A DNA stretch of 64,000 bases from Allobosea caraganae (GCF_003351345.1 NZ_QQTO01000037.1:1-64000); one strand, 5' to 3'; counted from the stretch's first letter, positions 45,892 to 55,097 are shown. Notes: generated from the letters alone by a model not told the origin. Program-made: numbers and translations.

Positions 45892-46464
45892 ATGTCGTCG
45901 CCTGCAACCGAGGCCGCCGAAAACCACGGCGGCGGCAACAAGCGCATTGCCCTGCTCATAGCGCTTCTGGCACTCCTGCTCGCCTTCTCCGAGATCGGTG
46001 GCAAGAGCGCCGAGCAGGACGCGCTCGCCCGCAATATCGAGGCCTCCAACCTCTGGGCCTTCTTCCAGGCCAAGACGATCCGCAGCACGACCGTGCGCAC
46101 CGCCGCCGAGGAGATGGAGGCCGGGATGGTCGGCGTCACCGATCCGGCCGCGCGCGAGCGCATGCAGAAGCGCATCGACGACTGGCTGAAGACCGTCGCG
46201 CGCTACGAGTCCGAGCCCGAGACCAATGAAGGCCGCAAGGAGCTGGTCGTCCGCGCCAAGGCGGCCGAGGCCCAGCGCGACATCTCCAGCGCCCGCGACG
46301 ACAAATACGACATCGCCTCCGGCCTGCTCCAGATCGCCATCGTCATCTCATCCGCTGCGATCATCACCGGAGTCGGCCTGCTGGCGGTGACCGGCGCCGG
46401 GCTCGGCCTGTTCGGCCTTGCCCTGATGCTGCTGGCCCAGTTCGCGCCGACCGCCCTGTTCTGA
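45892..46464 (+). CDS. DUF4337 family membrane protein
   Basis: A 190-residue inner-membrane protein. It has a hydrophobic N-terminal segment (RIALLIALLALLLAFSEIG), a polar middle with QDALARNIEASNLWAFFQAKTIRSTTVR, and two C-terminal hydrophobic segments (IAIVISSAAIITGVGLLAVT and GLGLFGLALMLLAQF). This is the DUF4337 layout; function unknown. It follows xerC by 63 bases on the same strand. Confidence 0.85.
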   Translation: MSSPATEAAENHGGGNKRIALLIALLALLLAFSEIGGKSAEQDALARNIEASNLWAFFQAKTIRSTTVRTAAEEMEAGMVGVTDPAARERMQKRIDDWLKTVARYESEPETNEGRKELVVRAKAAEAQRDISSARDDKYDIASGLLQIAIVISSAAIITGVGLLAVTGAGLGLFGLALMLLAQFAPTALF

Positions 46465-46495
46465 GGCTTTCGTCGGCCGGACGTGTCGAGCCGCC

Positions 46496-47296
46496 TCAAT
46501 AATGGATCGCGCCCAGTGCACCGCCGCCGCAGGCAATGGCGTCGCCGTTGATCGCGACGCTGCGCGGTGAGGCCAGGAAGGCGACGATATCGGCGATCTC
46601 AGCCGAATCGACCATCCTGCCGATCGTGACGTTGGCGGCCATGCGGCGCTCGATCTCCTCGCCGCTCATTCCCGTAGCCGCCGCCCGCGCCGCGACCACG
46701 GAGGCCGTCTTCTCGGTGCGGGTCAGGCCGGGATGGACCACGGTGACGTTGATCCCCTTCGGCCCCAGCTCGTCCGCCAGGTTCTTCGTCAACGCGGCGA
46801 CGGCGACGTTGCGGATCGAGCCGATGGTCGAGCCGGTCTGCCGAGCCGCAAGGCCGCTGACATTGATGATCCGGCCCCAGCCGGCCGCCGCCATGTGCGG
46901 CGCGGCCTCCCGCGCCATGCGCAGATAGCCCATCACCTTGACGTTGACGTCGTCGAAGAACAGGGCGTCGGTGATCTCGGCCAGCTTGGGCGGCGGCGCC
47001 TGCCCGCCCGGCTTGGCGGCAGCGTTGACCAGGATGTCGAGACCGCCAAGCGCCGCAACCGCACCCGCGACCACTGCCTTCACCGAGGCGTCATCGCTTG
47101 TGTCGACCACCAGGCCGACGACCTTCCGCCCGGTCTCCTCGGCCAGTTCCTTGGCTGCCATCTCCAGCTCGCCGGCATTGCGCGCGGCGATGACCAGATC
47201 GACGCCCTCCAGCGCCAGTTGCCGCGCGATGGCGCGGCCGATTCCCTTGCTGCCGCCGGTGATCAGGGCGCGCTTGCCGTTCAGCATCAGATCCAT
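46496..47296 (-). CDS. SDR-family protein lacking the catalytic Tyr-Lys pair
   Basis: A 266-residue Rossmann-fold short-chain dehydrogenase homologue. The cofactor motif TGGSKGIG (residues 13-20) and the NAAAKPGG and INVSGLAA (S147) strands are intact. Where the family has Y-x-x-x-K, this protein reads GSIRNVAVAALTK, placing Gly near 159 and Asn near 163. The normal dehydrogenase mechanism therefore looks impossible; it may bind a ligand, catalyse differently or act as a partner protein. Last gene of the ABC-amidase cluster, 35 bases after the amidase on the same strand. Confidence 0.85.
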   Translation of the reverse strand: MDLMLNGKRALITGGSKGIGRAIARQLALEGVDLVIAARNAGELEMAAKELAEETGRKVVGLVVDTSDDASVKAVVAGAVAALGGLDILVNAAAKPGGQAPPPKLAEITDALFFDDVNVKVMGYLRMAREAAPHMAAAGWGRIINVSGLAARQTGSTIGSIRNVAVAALTKNLADELGPKGINVTVVHPGLTRTEKTASVVAARAAATGMSGEEIERRMAANVTIGRMVDSAEIADIVAFLASPRSVAINGDAIACGGGALGAIHY

Positions 47297-47331
47297 GGGA
47301 CGTGCTCCTCAGATATGGTTCGTTACGGAAT

Positions 47332-48717
47332 TCAAAGGCGAGGCCAGGCGATCTCGCCGCCGCGCAGGCTCTCCCAGGCCTTGGCCAACCTGAGCACGCC
47401 AAGATCGTCGAAGCGGCGGCCGGTGATCTGCAGCCCGATCGGCAGGCCCTCGGAGGTCAGTCCGGCATGGACTGAGATCGCCGGCTGGTCGGACATGTTC
47501 GCCGCCACCGTGAAGGTGATGTGCTCGAACGGCCGGGCTGGATCATGGATCGGCGAGGCCAGCTCCGCCGCGAAGGCCGGCACCGGCGAGACCGGCGACA
47601 GCACAAAGTCGAAGGGCGCGCTCGCTCTCAGCGCGGCGTCGCGCATCGCCATCATCTGGCTCATGCCCTGATAGACCTTGAGTCCGTCGAGGTTCCGCCC
47701 GCCCTCGGCCCAGGCCAGGATATAGGGCAGCACCTTCTGCTGCCGCTCCGGGGGCAGCGCGCCGATATCGGCCCAGGCGCGCTGGCGCCAGAAATCATCG
47801 AGCCCATCCAGCATCTCGCGCGTCAGGAAGGGGGCCATCGGCTCAACGATGGCGCCGGCTGCCACGAACGCCGTCGCAGCGGCCTCGATCGCGGCCCGCA
47901 CCTGCGGCTCGACCGCCAGGCCAAGCCCGGCATCGAGCTGCAACCCGAGCCGCAGGCTCTTCAGATCGATGTCGAGCGCCAGCCAATCGATCGCCTGCGG
48001 CGGCAAGCTCATGCCGTCGCGCGCATCGGGCTTCGACAGCTCGCGCATCATCAGCGCCGCATCCTCGACTGTCCGGGTCATCGGCCCGGCGACGCGGCCG
48101 TAATAGGTCGGGTCGATCGGCACGCGCCCGAAGCTCGGCTTCAAGCCCACAAGCCCGCACCAGCCGGCCGGCAGGCGGATCGAGCCGCCGATATCGGTGC
48201 CGACATGGAAGGGGCCGTAGCCGGCCGCGCCCGCAGCACCGGCGCCCGCGGATGAGCCGCCCGGATTCTTGCTCAGGTCCCAGGGATTGCGCGTCAGCGG
48301 GTGGAAGCTGGAGAGGCCGGAGGAGAGCATGCCGTAATCCGGCATCGTCGTCTTGGCCAGGATGACGCAGCCGGCCTCGCGCAGGCGCTGCGCCGGCGGC
48401 GCGTCCTCCTCCGCGATCACCTGCTCGCGCGCCGCGGTGCCGAGCGGCACGGCCAGCCCCTTGGTCGCGACATTCTCCTTGATCGTGCAGGGCACGCCGT
48501 CGAGCGGCAGCGCCTCGCCCTTGAACCAGCGCGCCTCGGATGCCCTGGCCATGGCGCGCGCCGCAGCAGGATCGAAGGCGTAGAGCGCATTGAGCTTCGG
48601 CTCATAGGCCTCGATCCGCGCGATCACCGCCTCCGTCACCTCGACCGGCGAAAGCCGCTTGGCCGCATAGGCGGCAAGCAGTTCGACGGCGCTCAGATCG
48701 GCAAGGTCGGTGGGCAT
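47332..48717 (-). CDS. Amidase-signature (GatA-like) amidase
   Basis: A 461-residue serine amidase. The Ser-cisSer-Lys triad is K80 (CTIKENVA), S155 (NPGGSSAGAG) and S179 (GTDIGGSIRLPA). Amide, peptide-amide or carbamoyl substrates are possible. GAGGAG lies upstream of the ATG. It is downstream of two dipeptide-type ABC permease genes and upstream of the unusual SDR, so an imported amide or peptide is a plausible substrate (inference). The homologue GatA of tRNA amidation normally occurs with gatC and gatB, which are absent. Confidence 0.88.
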   Translation of the reverse strand: MPTDLADLSAVELLAAYAAKRLSPVEVTEAVIARIEAYEPKLNALYAFDPAAARAMARASEARWFKGEALPLDGVPCTIKENVATKGLAVPLGTAAREQVIAEEDAPPAQRLREAGCVILAKTTMPDYGMLSSGLSSFHPLTRNPWDLSKNPGGSSAGAGAAGAAGYGPFHVGTDIGGSIRLPAGWCGLVGLKPSFGRVPIDPTYYGRVAGPMTRTVEDAALMMRELSKPDARDGMSLPPQAIDWLALDIDLKSLRLGLQLDAGLGLAVEPQVRAAIEAAATAFVAAGAIVEPMAPFLTREMLDGLDDFWRQRAWADIGALPPERQQKVLPYILAWAEGGRNLDGLKVYQGMSQMMAMRDAALRASAPFDFVLSPVSPVPAFAAELASPIHDPARPFEHITFTVAANMSDQPAISVHAGLTSEGLPIGLQITGRRFDDLGVLRLAKAWESLRGGEIAWPRL

Positions 48718-48742
48718 CGCAAAACTCCTCGATTCACTTGAA

Positions 48743-48871
48743 CCTCATCCTGAGGAGTCTCCGCCGTCATTGCGAGCGCAGCGAAGCAATCCAGGGGGAG
48801 TGCGTGAGGCCCCTGGATTGCTTCGTCGCTGCGCTCCTCGCAATGACGGCGGAGGCTCTTCAGGGTGAGGG
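48743..48871. repeat. Nested palindromic repeats (CGTCATTGCGAG element inside a CCTCATCCTGAGGAG element)
   Basis: Outer ends CCTCATCCTGAGGAGT...CTCTTCAGGGTGAGGG belong to the 20111-20228 family; the inner CGTCATTGCGAG (48765) ... CTCGCAATGACG (48848) belongs to the 33143-33230 family. One repeat family appears inserted into the other. Confidence 0.65.
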
Positions 48872-48897
48872 CTAAGGTCATTCAGCAGCATGTCACA

Positions 48898-49752
48898 TCA
48901 CCGGCTGCGCCGCAGGCGTGGGTCGATCGCATCGCGCAGGCCGTCGCCGAGCAGGTTGAAGCCAAGCACGGCAAGCGCGATCGCGGCACCGGGAAAGATC
49001 GCAAGCCAGGGCTGCGCCGCCATGAAGGTCTGCGCCTCGTTCAGCATCCGCCCCCAGGACGGGTTCGGCGGCTGCGTGCCCAGACCGAGATAGGACAGCC
49101 CGGCCTCGGCCAGGATCGCCAGCGCGAACTGGATCGTCGCCTGCACCACGATGACGCCGCCGGCATTGGGCAGGACGTGGTGCAGCGTGATCTGCCAATT
49201 GGTCAGCCCTGCGGCGCGCGCCGCCTGGATGAACTCGCGCGTCCAGACCTGGATCGCGACGCCGCGCGCCAACCGGGCGAAATAGGGCAGGTTCAGCACG
49301 CCGATGGCGATGACCGCGTTGAGCATGCCCGGCCCGGCGATCGCGGTGATCATGATCGCGGTCAGCACCGCCGGGAAGGCGTGAGTGAAGTCGGCCGCCC
49401 GCATGATGATGTTGTCGAGCAGCCCGTCGCGCCGCATCGCCGCCAGCAGCCCAAGCGTCGTCCCCACCACCATGCCGAAGCCGACCGCGCCCAGTCCCAC
49501 CGCCAGCGAGTTCCGCGCTCCGACCATGATCATCGAGAACACGTCGCGGCCGAACTGGTCGGTGCCGAACCAGTTCGCAGCCGAGGGCGGCTTCAGCCGG
49601 TTGAGGATCGCCATTTGCGTCGGGGCGTAGGGCGTCCACAGATAGGAGACCAGCGCCGCCGCGACCACGAGCCCGGTCAGCGCCGCGCCGATCAGGAAGG
49701 AGGCGCTCTGCCACCAGCGCCGCATCCGCACAGGCTGCTCGGCGACGCTCAC
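48898..49752 (-). CDS. Dipeptide/oligopeptide ABC transporter permease (DppC type)
   Basis: A 284-residue inner-membrane permease. The N-terminal segment precedes the LGTDQFGRDVFS-like motif (WFGTDQFGRDVFSMIMVGAR), and the cytoplasmic loop EAA motif reads EFIQAARAAGLTNWQITLHHVLPNAGG. Six hydrophobic segments are visible. The GTG start overlaps the upstream dppB-like stop by four bases (GTGA), so the two are coupled. Confidence 0.9.
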   Translation of the reverse strand: MSVAEQPVRMRRWWQSASFLIGAALTGLVVAAALVSYLWTPYAPTQMAILNRLKPPSAANWFGTDQFGRDVFSMIMVGARNSLAVGLGAVGFGMVVGTTLGLLAAMRRDGLLDNIIMRAADFTHAFPAVLTAIMITAIAGPGMLNAVIAIGVLNLPYFARLARGVAIQVWTREFIQAARAAGLTNWQITLHHVLPNAGGVIVVQATIQFALAILAEAGLSYLGLGTQPPNPSWGRMLNEAQTFMAAQPWLAIFPGAAIALAVLGFNLLGDGLRDAIDPRLRRSR

Positions 49753-50696
49753 GACGCCTCGCGCAGCCGCGGGTCGATCAGCCCGTAGAGCAGCTCGACG
49801 CCGAAATTGACGAGGATCGCCAGCGCCGCGAACAGCATCACCAGGTCCTTGACCACGATGATGTCGTGCTGCGCGATCGACTGGAAGACCAGCCGCCCCA
49901 GGCCGGGCAGCGCGAAGACGTTCTCGATGATGATCGCGCCGGCGATCAGCACGGAGAATTGCAGGCCCATGATCGTCACGACCGGGATCAGCGCGTTGCG
50001 CAGCGCGTGCCGGAGCATCGTCACCGGCTCGGTCAGCCCCTTGGCGCGGGCGGTGCGGACGAAATCCTCCTGCAGCGTGTCGAGCATCGAGGAGCGCGTC
50101 ACCCGCGCCAGGATCGCCGCCTGCGGCAAGGCCAGCGCGAAAGCCGGCATCAGCAGCGACTTCATGGCCAGCCACGCACCGGCCTGCCAGCCGGGGAAGC
50201 CGCCAGCCGGCAACCAGCCGAGCCCGATCGCGAAGGCGAGCACGAGCAGCAGCCCGAACCAGAAATTCGGCACGGCCAAACCAAGCTGCGCGAACACCAT
50301 CACCGCTGCGTCAGTGGGCCGGCCGTGCCTGCTCGCCGCGAGGATGCCGAGCGGCACGCCAATCAGCGTCGCCAGCCCGATCGCCATGAAGGCGAGCGGC
50401 AAGGTCACGACCATGCGCTCGCCGATGAGCTGCGCCACCGGCACGCGATAGGTGTAGCTCAGGCCGAGATCGCCAGTGAGCAAGCCACAGATCCAGCTGA
50501 CGAAGCGCATCGCCGCCGGCTGGTCGAGCCCCATCTCGGCTCTGAGCGCGGCCAGCGCCTCCGGCGCGGCGTTGAGCCCGAGCGTCACCGCCGCCGGATC
50601 GCCCGGCAGAATCTCCAGCATCAGGAAAATGACGAGCGCCGCCCCGGCCAGCGTGGCGAGGAGGGTGACGAGGCGGCGGGCGATGTAGGAGATCAC
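49749..50696 (-). CDS. Dipeptide/oligopeptide ABC transporter permease (DppB type)
   Basis: A 315-residue inner-membrane permease beginning MISYIARRLVTLLATLAGAA, with ILPGDPAAVTLG, the EAA motif DFVRTARAKGLTEPVTMLRHALRNALIP and a C-terminal YGLIDPRLRE. This is the DppB partner of the overlapping DppC-type gene. No ATP-binding subunit gene is nearby. Confidence 0.92.
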   Translation of the reverse strand: MISYIARRLVTLLATLAGAALVIFLMLEILPGDPAAVTLGLNAAPEALAALRAEMGLDQPAAMRFVSWICGLLTGDLGLSYTYRVPVAQLIGERMVVTLPLAFMAIGLATLIGVPLGILAASRHGRPTDAAVMVFAQLGLAVPNFWFGLLLVLAFAIGLGWLPAGGFPGWQAGAWLAMKSLLMPAFALALPQAAILARVTRSSMLDTLQEDFVRTARAKGLTEPVTMLRHALRNALIPVVTIMGLQFSVLIAGAIIIENVFALPGLGRLVFQSIAQHDIIVVKDLVMLFAALAILVNFGVELLYGLIDPRLREAS

Positions 50697-50739
50697 TCAG
50701 TAGGTCCCATGGACTTCATCGCGGGGCGCGGCCCCCCTG

Positions 50740-50832
50740 CGTCATGCTCGCCCCTGTGCCGAACATCCACGTCTTGAACGGTGCCCGCGACAGGCGAAGA
50801 CGTGGATGGTCGGCACAAGGCCGACCATGACG
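50740..50832. repeat. CGTCATG/CATGACG palindromic repeat, copy 4
   Basis: Between the binding-protein and DppB-type genes of the same operon. The arm CGTCATGCTCG...CATCCACGTCTT pairs with AAGACGTGGATG...CATGACG. Confidence 0.75.
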
Positions 50833-50889
50833 ATGAGCGTATGGCTCGTCCAGGGATGACGCGGAGGGTGATGCAGCCAACTTTGGGAC

Positions 50890-52380
50890 CTACTTCCAGC
50901 GCACCTCGCCGAGCGGCGTGATCGGCAGCGGCCAGTCGGTCCACATGCCCTCCAGCCCCGCCGCCGTCACGGTGATCTTCGGCAGCACGAACAGGTAGCC
51001 GTTGACCGCGTCGCGCGCCAAAATCCGCTGCGCCTCCTTGTAGAGCTCGTTGCGCTGGCCCTCGTCGAGCGTGGCGTCGATCCTGGCCATCAGCTCCTTG
51101 AAGGCCGGGTTCTTGTACTGGAAGTAATAGTCGTCGCGGGCGTAGATGCCGATGTCGAGCGGCTCGGTATGGGCGATAACGGTCAGGTCGAAATCCTTGC
51201 CGCGGAAGACGCGCTCCAGCCATTGCGGGAATTCGAGCGGCTCGATCGAGGCGTTGATGCCGATCTGCTGGAGCAGCGCCGCGATGATCTCGCCGGAGCG
51301 GCGTGCATAGGCCGGCGGCGGCAGCTTCAAGGTGCAGTTGAAGCCGTTCGGGAAGCCCGCCTGCGCCAGCAGCGCCTTCGCCTTGGGGATATCGACCGGA
51401 TAGGTGTTGGTCAGGTCGATATAGGCCGGGTGCAGCGGCGAGAAATGGCTGCCTATCAGGTCGACGTCGAAGCCGTAGACGCCGAGCGCGATGGTCTTGC
51501 GGTCGAGCACATGGGCGATCGCCTGGCGCACGCGGAGGTCGCTGAACGGCGCCTTGGCGTTGTTGATGCCCAGAATCACCTCGCCCTCGGTCTTGCCGAA
51601 GGTGACCTTGAGCTTCGGGCTGGCCTTGAGCTGCGCTACCGCCTCCGGCGCGGCGAGATTGGTCTGCGCATCGACATCGCCTGCGAGCAGCGAGGCGACC
51701 TGCGCCTGCGGGTCCGAGATGAAGCGGAAGGTCGCCTTGGCCAGAGCCGGCTTCTCGCCCCAGTAGCCGTCGAAGCGCTCGAGCTCGAGCCGGTCGCCGC
51801 GGTTCCAGCGCACGAACTTGAACGGGCCGGTCCCGACCGGATTGGTCTTGTTGTTGGCCGCGCTCGCTGGCGCGACGATGACCGCATCGCCCCAGGCGAG
51901 CCCATAGAGGAAGAGCGCCGTCGGCTGCTTCAGCTTGATCACCACCGTCTCCGGATCGGGCGTGGCGATCTCGGCGATCGGCGTGAAAAGCTGGCGCTGG
52001 GCGTTGGTCGAATCCGGCGCGACCGCCCGCTCGAACGAGAACTTCACCTGCTCGGAGCTGAAGGGCGCGCCGTCATGGAAGCGCGCGCCCTGCCTGAGCT
52101 TGAACGTGTAGGTCAAGTTGTCCGGCGCCACCTGCCAGCTCTCGGCGAGGCAGGGCACGATCTTGCCCGCCCGGTCCATCTTGACCAGCCCCTCGAAGAT
52201 GTTCTGCAGCGTCACCTCGCGGATCGCCTGGGCCGCGCCGGAGGTCGGGTCGAGCGTCGGCGGCTCCAGCGTCATCGCGACGATAACGCTGTCCCTGACC
52301 TGGGCGAAGGCCGTGGCGGGGAGTTGGACGGCGAGCGCGGCAAGGCCGGCTCCGGCAAGAAGATCGCGCCGCGTCGTCAT
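50890..52380 (-). CDS. Extracellular solute-binding protein family 5 (peptide/nickel type)
   Basis: A 496-residue periplasmic binding protein. A Tat-like MTTRRDLLAGAGLAALAV segment and a cleavage site near TAFA-Q precede VRDSVIVAMTLEPPTLDPTSG, a family 5 signature; the body carries LAESWQVAPDNLTYTFKLRQGARFHDG, NPVGTGPFKFVRWNRGD and VRQAIAHVLDRK. Start ATG 52380 has AGGAG upstream. With the two permeases it makes an importer lacking ATPase genes in this window. Confidence 0.92.
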   Translation of the reverse strand: MTTRRDLLAGAGLAALAVQLPATAFAQVRDSVIVAMTLEPPTLDPTSGAAQAIREVTLQNIFEGLVKMDRAGKIVPCLAESWQVAPDNLTYTFKLRQGARFHDGAPFSSEQVKFSFERAVAPDSTNAQRQLFTPIAEIATPDPETVVIKLKQPTALFLYGLAWGDAVIVAPASAANNKTNPVGTGPFKFVRWNRGDRLELERFDGYWGEKPALAKATFRFISDPQAQVASLLAGDVDAQTNLAAPEAVAQLKASPKLKVTFGKTEGEVILGINNAKAPFSDLRVRQAIAHVLDRKTIALGVYGFDVDLIGSHFSPLHPAYIDLTNTYPVDIPKAKALLAQAGFPNGFNCTLKLPPPAYARRSGEIIAALLQQIGINASIEPLEFPQWLERVFRGKDFDLTVIAHTEPLDIGIYARDDYYFQYKNPAFKELMARIDATLDEGQRNELYKEAQRILARDAVNGYLFVLPKITVTAAGLEGMWTDWPLPITPLGEVRWK

Positions 52381-52493
52381 CGATTGCTCCTGAGCCAGAC
52401 CTCGCGGCGCAGGATGGCGCGGGAGGCTGACGAAGCGCAAGCCTGCGGGCGGACGGCGTCGCACTGAATGCCTTGGCAATTCGCCGATCGGCA

Positions 52494-52650
52494 AAGCTCC
52501 TCCCTTCCCCCTTGTGGGGAAGGGTATGGGGATGGGGGGCGAACGACCGGGTACAGGGCTGCTTGTATGAGCAAGACAGCTATTGGCCAAGCTGAGCGCC
52601 CTGACTTTTCGCCCCCCACCCCAACCCCTCCCCACAAGGGGGAGGGGCTT
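52494..52650. repeat. CTCCTCCCTTCCCCCTTGTGGGGA palindromic repeat
   Basis: CTCCCTTCCCCCTTGTGGGG...TTCGCCCCCCACCC pairs with CCCCTCCCCACAAGGGGGAG. A 157-base element between the binding-protein gene and the gntR gene. Confidence 0.7.
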
Positions 52651-52671
52651 CCGCTCCAGCTTTTCGAAGCT

Positions 52672-53409
52672 TCAAATGAAATAACCTGGGTTCTGCGCCT
52701 GCATGATCACGAGTTCCGGCAGCAGCATGCCGAGATGCGTGCGCATCGCCGCCTCCGCCGCCTTGCCGTCGCGCCGGCGCATCGCGTCGAGGATGACGAG
52801 GTGCTCGTGGATGACCTTCTCCATCCGGCCCGGCACCGGCAGGGTCATGCGCCGGCAGCGGTCGATCTGACTCTTGGCCGCATGCGCGATGCGCCAGACG
52901 CCGGGATAGCCGGCAATGCCCGCGATCGTTTCGTGAAAGGCCTCGTCGGCAAGGTGGAACGCGCCCTGGTCGCCGGCCTCCTGCGCCTCGTGCAGCCGCG
53001 CAATCGTCGCGTCGAGGCCTGCGATCTCGGCCGCGCTCGCGCGCTGCGTTGCAAGCTCCACCGCCGCCCCTTCCAGCGCCTGCCGGATGAACACCGCCTC
53101 CGGGATCGCCGCGGCGGGAATGCGCGCCACGAAGGTGCCGGATTGCGGGAATATCTCGACGAGCCCCTCCTCCTTGAGCCGGATCAGGGCCTCGCGCACC
53201 GGCGTACGGCTGATGCCGAAGCGCGCCGTCAGCTCCTTCTCGACCAGCGGCATGCCCGGCCTGAGCTCCATGGCGAGAATGGCGCGCCTGAGCTCGTCCT
53301 GCACGAAGGAGGAGGCAGTCGCGCGGCCGGCCGGCGCCTGCGCGAACGGCAGGGAGCGCCGCTCGCGCCGTTGCCCCTCCCCGCTATCGTCCCGCGCAGC
53401 TATAGCCAT
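52672..53409 (-). CDS. GntR-family regulator, FCD type (hexuronate)
   Basis: A 245-residue regulator. The winged helix-turn-helix ILAMELRPGMPLVEKELTARFGISRTPVREAL spans about residues 45-75, followed by an FCD effector domain (EAVFIRQALEGAAVELA; FHLADEAFHETIAGIAG; HEHLVILDAMRRRDGKAAEAAMRTHL). It is divergent from uxaC; relatives include UxuR/ExuR-like regulators responding to hexuronates. The shared region holds a TAGTATATT repeat. Confidence 0.87.
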   Translation of the reverse strand: MAIAARDDSGEGQRRERRSLPFAQAPAGRATASSFVQDELRRAILAMELRPGMPLVEKELTARFGISRTPVREALIRLKEEGLVEIFPQSGTFVARIPAAAIPEAVFIRQALEGAAVELATQRASAAEIAGLDATIARLHEAQEAGDQGAFHLADEAFHETIAGIAGYPGVWRIAHAAKSQIDRCRRMTLPVPGRMEKVIHEHLVILDAMRRRDGKAAEAAMRTHLGMLLPELVIMQAQNPGYFI

Positions 53410-53478
53410 CGCCTCGTCTATTCTCGCCGGTCAAGGCGCGACCGGGCGGCACCATGGCTATCACGCCCCGCCTTGCCT

Positions 53479-53503
53479 TACTAGTATATTAGTATATTGA
53501 TCA
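53479..53503. promoter_or_regulatory. Candidate GntR operator before uxaC
   Basis: TACTAGTATATTAGTATATT, with two TAGTATATT copies (53482-53490 and 53490-53498), lies in the gntR-uxaC gap where a FCD regulator would bind. Confidence 0.5.
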
Positions 53504-53554
53504 GCCTGTCTGCCGGCCCCGGGCCGGCCATCCTTTGATCGGGACCTGAATCCG

Positions 53555-54958
53555 ATGCTGCTCCACGATGATCGCCTCTTCCCCGCGGACCCGGTGACGC
53601 GCGGCATCGCCCGCCGGCTCTACGCCACCACCCGCGACCTGCCGATCATCTCGCCGCACGGCCACACCGACCCGCGCTGGTATGCCGAGGACAAGGCCTT
53701 TCCCGATCCGGCGACGCTGCTGGTCAAGCCGGACCACTACATCTTCCGCATGCTCTACTCGCAGGGCATCAGGCTTGAGCAGCTCGGCATTCCCCGCAAG
53801 GACGGCGCCGAGGTCGAAAGCGATCCGCGCGCGATCTGGCGGCTCTTCGCCAAGCACTGGTACCTGTTCCGCGGCACGCCGACCCGGCTCTGGTTCGAGC
53901 ACGCGCTCTCGAACGTTTTCGGCATCAACGAGCGGCTCTCGCCCGAGAACGCCGACAAGATCTACGACCGTATCGCCGAGAAGCTGGAGACGCCGGAGCT
54001 GCGCCCGCGCGCGCTGTTCGAGCACTTCAAGATCGAGGCGATCTCGACCACCGAGGGCGCGCTCGACGACCTGAAATGGCACGACATGATGCGCTCCTCC
54101 GGCTGGACCGGGAAGGTCGTCACCGCCTACAGGCCCGACAGCGTGCTCGACCCCGAGTTCGAGGGCTTCGCCGGCAATCTCGAGCAGTTCGGCGATCTGA
54201 CCGGCGAGGATGTTGCGACCTGGACCGGCTATCTCGCCGCCCACCGCCAGCGCCGGGCCTATTTCATCGAGCGCGGCGCGACCTCCTCCGACCACGGCCA
54301 CCCCACCGCCCGCACGGCCAATCTCACCCAGGCCGAATGCGAAAAGCTCTTCGCCAAGATCCTGAAGGGCAAGTTCTCGGCCGAGGAGGCCGACCTCTTC
54401 CGCGGCCAGATGCTGACCGAGATGGCCAAGATGAGCCTCGACGACGGGCTCGTGCTGCAGATCCATCCCGGCTCCAGCCGCAACCACAACCCCTATCTGT
54501 TCGAGACCTTCGGCCGCGACATGGGCTCCGACATCCCGCGTCAGACCGACTATGTCTCGGCCCTGAAGCCGCTGCTCGACGCTGTCGGCAACGAGCCGAA
54601 CCTGACCGTGATCGCCTTCACGCTCGACGAGACCAGCTATTCGCGCGAGCTCGCCCCGCTCGCCGGCCATTACCCCGCGCTCAGGCTCGGGCCGGGCTGG
54701 TGGTTCCTCGACGCCCCCGAAGCGATGCTGCGCTTCCGCGAGCTGACGACCGAGACGGCCGGCTTCTACAACACGGTCGGCTTCAACGACGACACCCGCG
54801 CCTATCTCTCGATCCCGGCCCGCCACGACGTCGCCCGCCGCTGCGACTGCGCCTACCTCGCCAAGCTCGTCGCCGAGCACCGGCTCGACGAGGACGAGGC
54901 GGCCGAGGTCGCCTACGATCTCGCCTATCGCCTGGCCAAGGAAGCCTATCGCCTATGA
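53555..54958 (+). CDS. uxaC: Glucuronate isomerase
   Basis: A 467-residue enzyme that isomerises D-glucuronate to D-fructuronate (and galacturonate to tagaturonate). Recognised from PIISPHGHTDPRWYAED with metal His, HPGSSRNHN, LGPGWWFLDAPEAMLRFRE and SIPARHDVARRCDC near the C-terminus; length fits. First of two hexuronate genes, 139 bases before the fructuronate reductase. The mannonate dehydratase uxuA needed next is not in the window. Confidence 0.95.
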   Translation: MLLHDDRLFPADPVTRGIARRLYATTRDLPIISPHGHTDPRWYAEDKAFPDPATLLVKPDHYIFRMLYSQGIRLEQLGIPRKDGAEVESDPRAIWRLFAKHWYLFRGTPTRLWFEHALSNVFGINERLSPENADKIYDRIAEKLETPELRPRALFEHFKIEAISTTEGALDDLKWHDMMRSSGWTGKVVTAYRPDSVLDPEFEGFAGNLEQFGDLTGEDVATWTGYLAAHRQRRAYFIERGATSSDHGHPTARTANLTQAECEKLFAKILKGKFSAEEADLFRGQMLTEMAKMSLDDGLVLQIHPGSSRNHNPYLFETFGRDMGSDIPRQTDYVSALKPLLDAVGNEPNLTVIAFTLDETSYSRELAPLAGHYPALRLGPGWWFLDAPEAMLRFRELTTETAGFYNTVGFNDDTRAYLSIPARHDVARRCDCAYLAKLVAEHRLDEDEAAEVAYDLAYRLAKEAYRL

Positions 54959-54967
54959 GTTTCGCCT

Positions 54968-54997
54968 CGTCATTGCGCGCTCAGCGCGGCAATGACG
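54968..54997. repeat. Short CGTCATTGCG hairpin
   Basis: CGTCATTGC, GCGCTCAGCGCG, GCAATGACG: a miniature of the 33143-33230 family, 10 bases after the uxaC stop. Confidence 0.6.
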
Positions 54998-55097
54998 ATG
55001 ATGCCACCGCCCAACGATGCCGGCTCCGGCCGGCATTGCCGCTTTCCTGCCGGTGGCCTATGTCCCCGGCCGTCCCTCTCTCGCCGAGCGTGTGCCC

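Noticed and set aside
47332-48717. GatA subunit of tRNA amidotransferase
   Set aside because: No gatB or gatC is adjacent and the operon context is a peptide-type ABC transporter.
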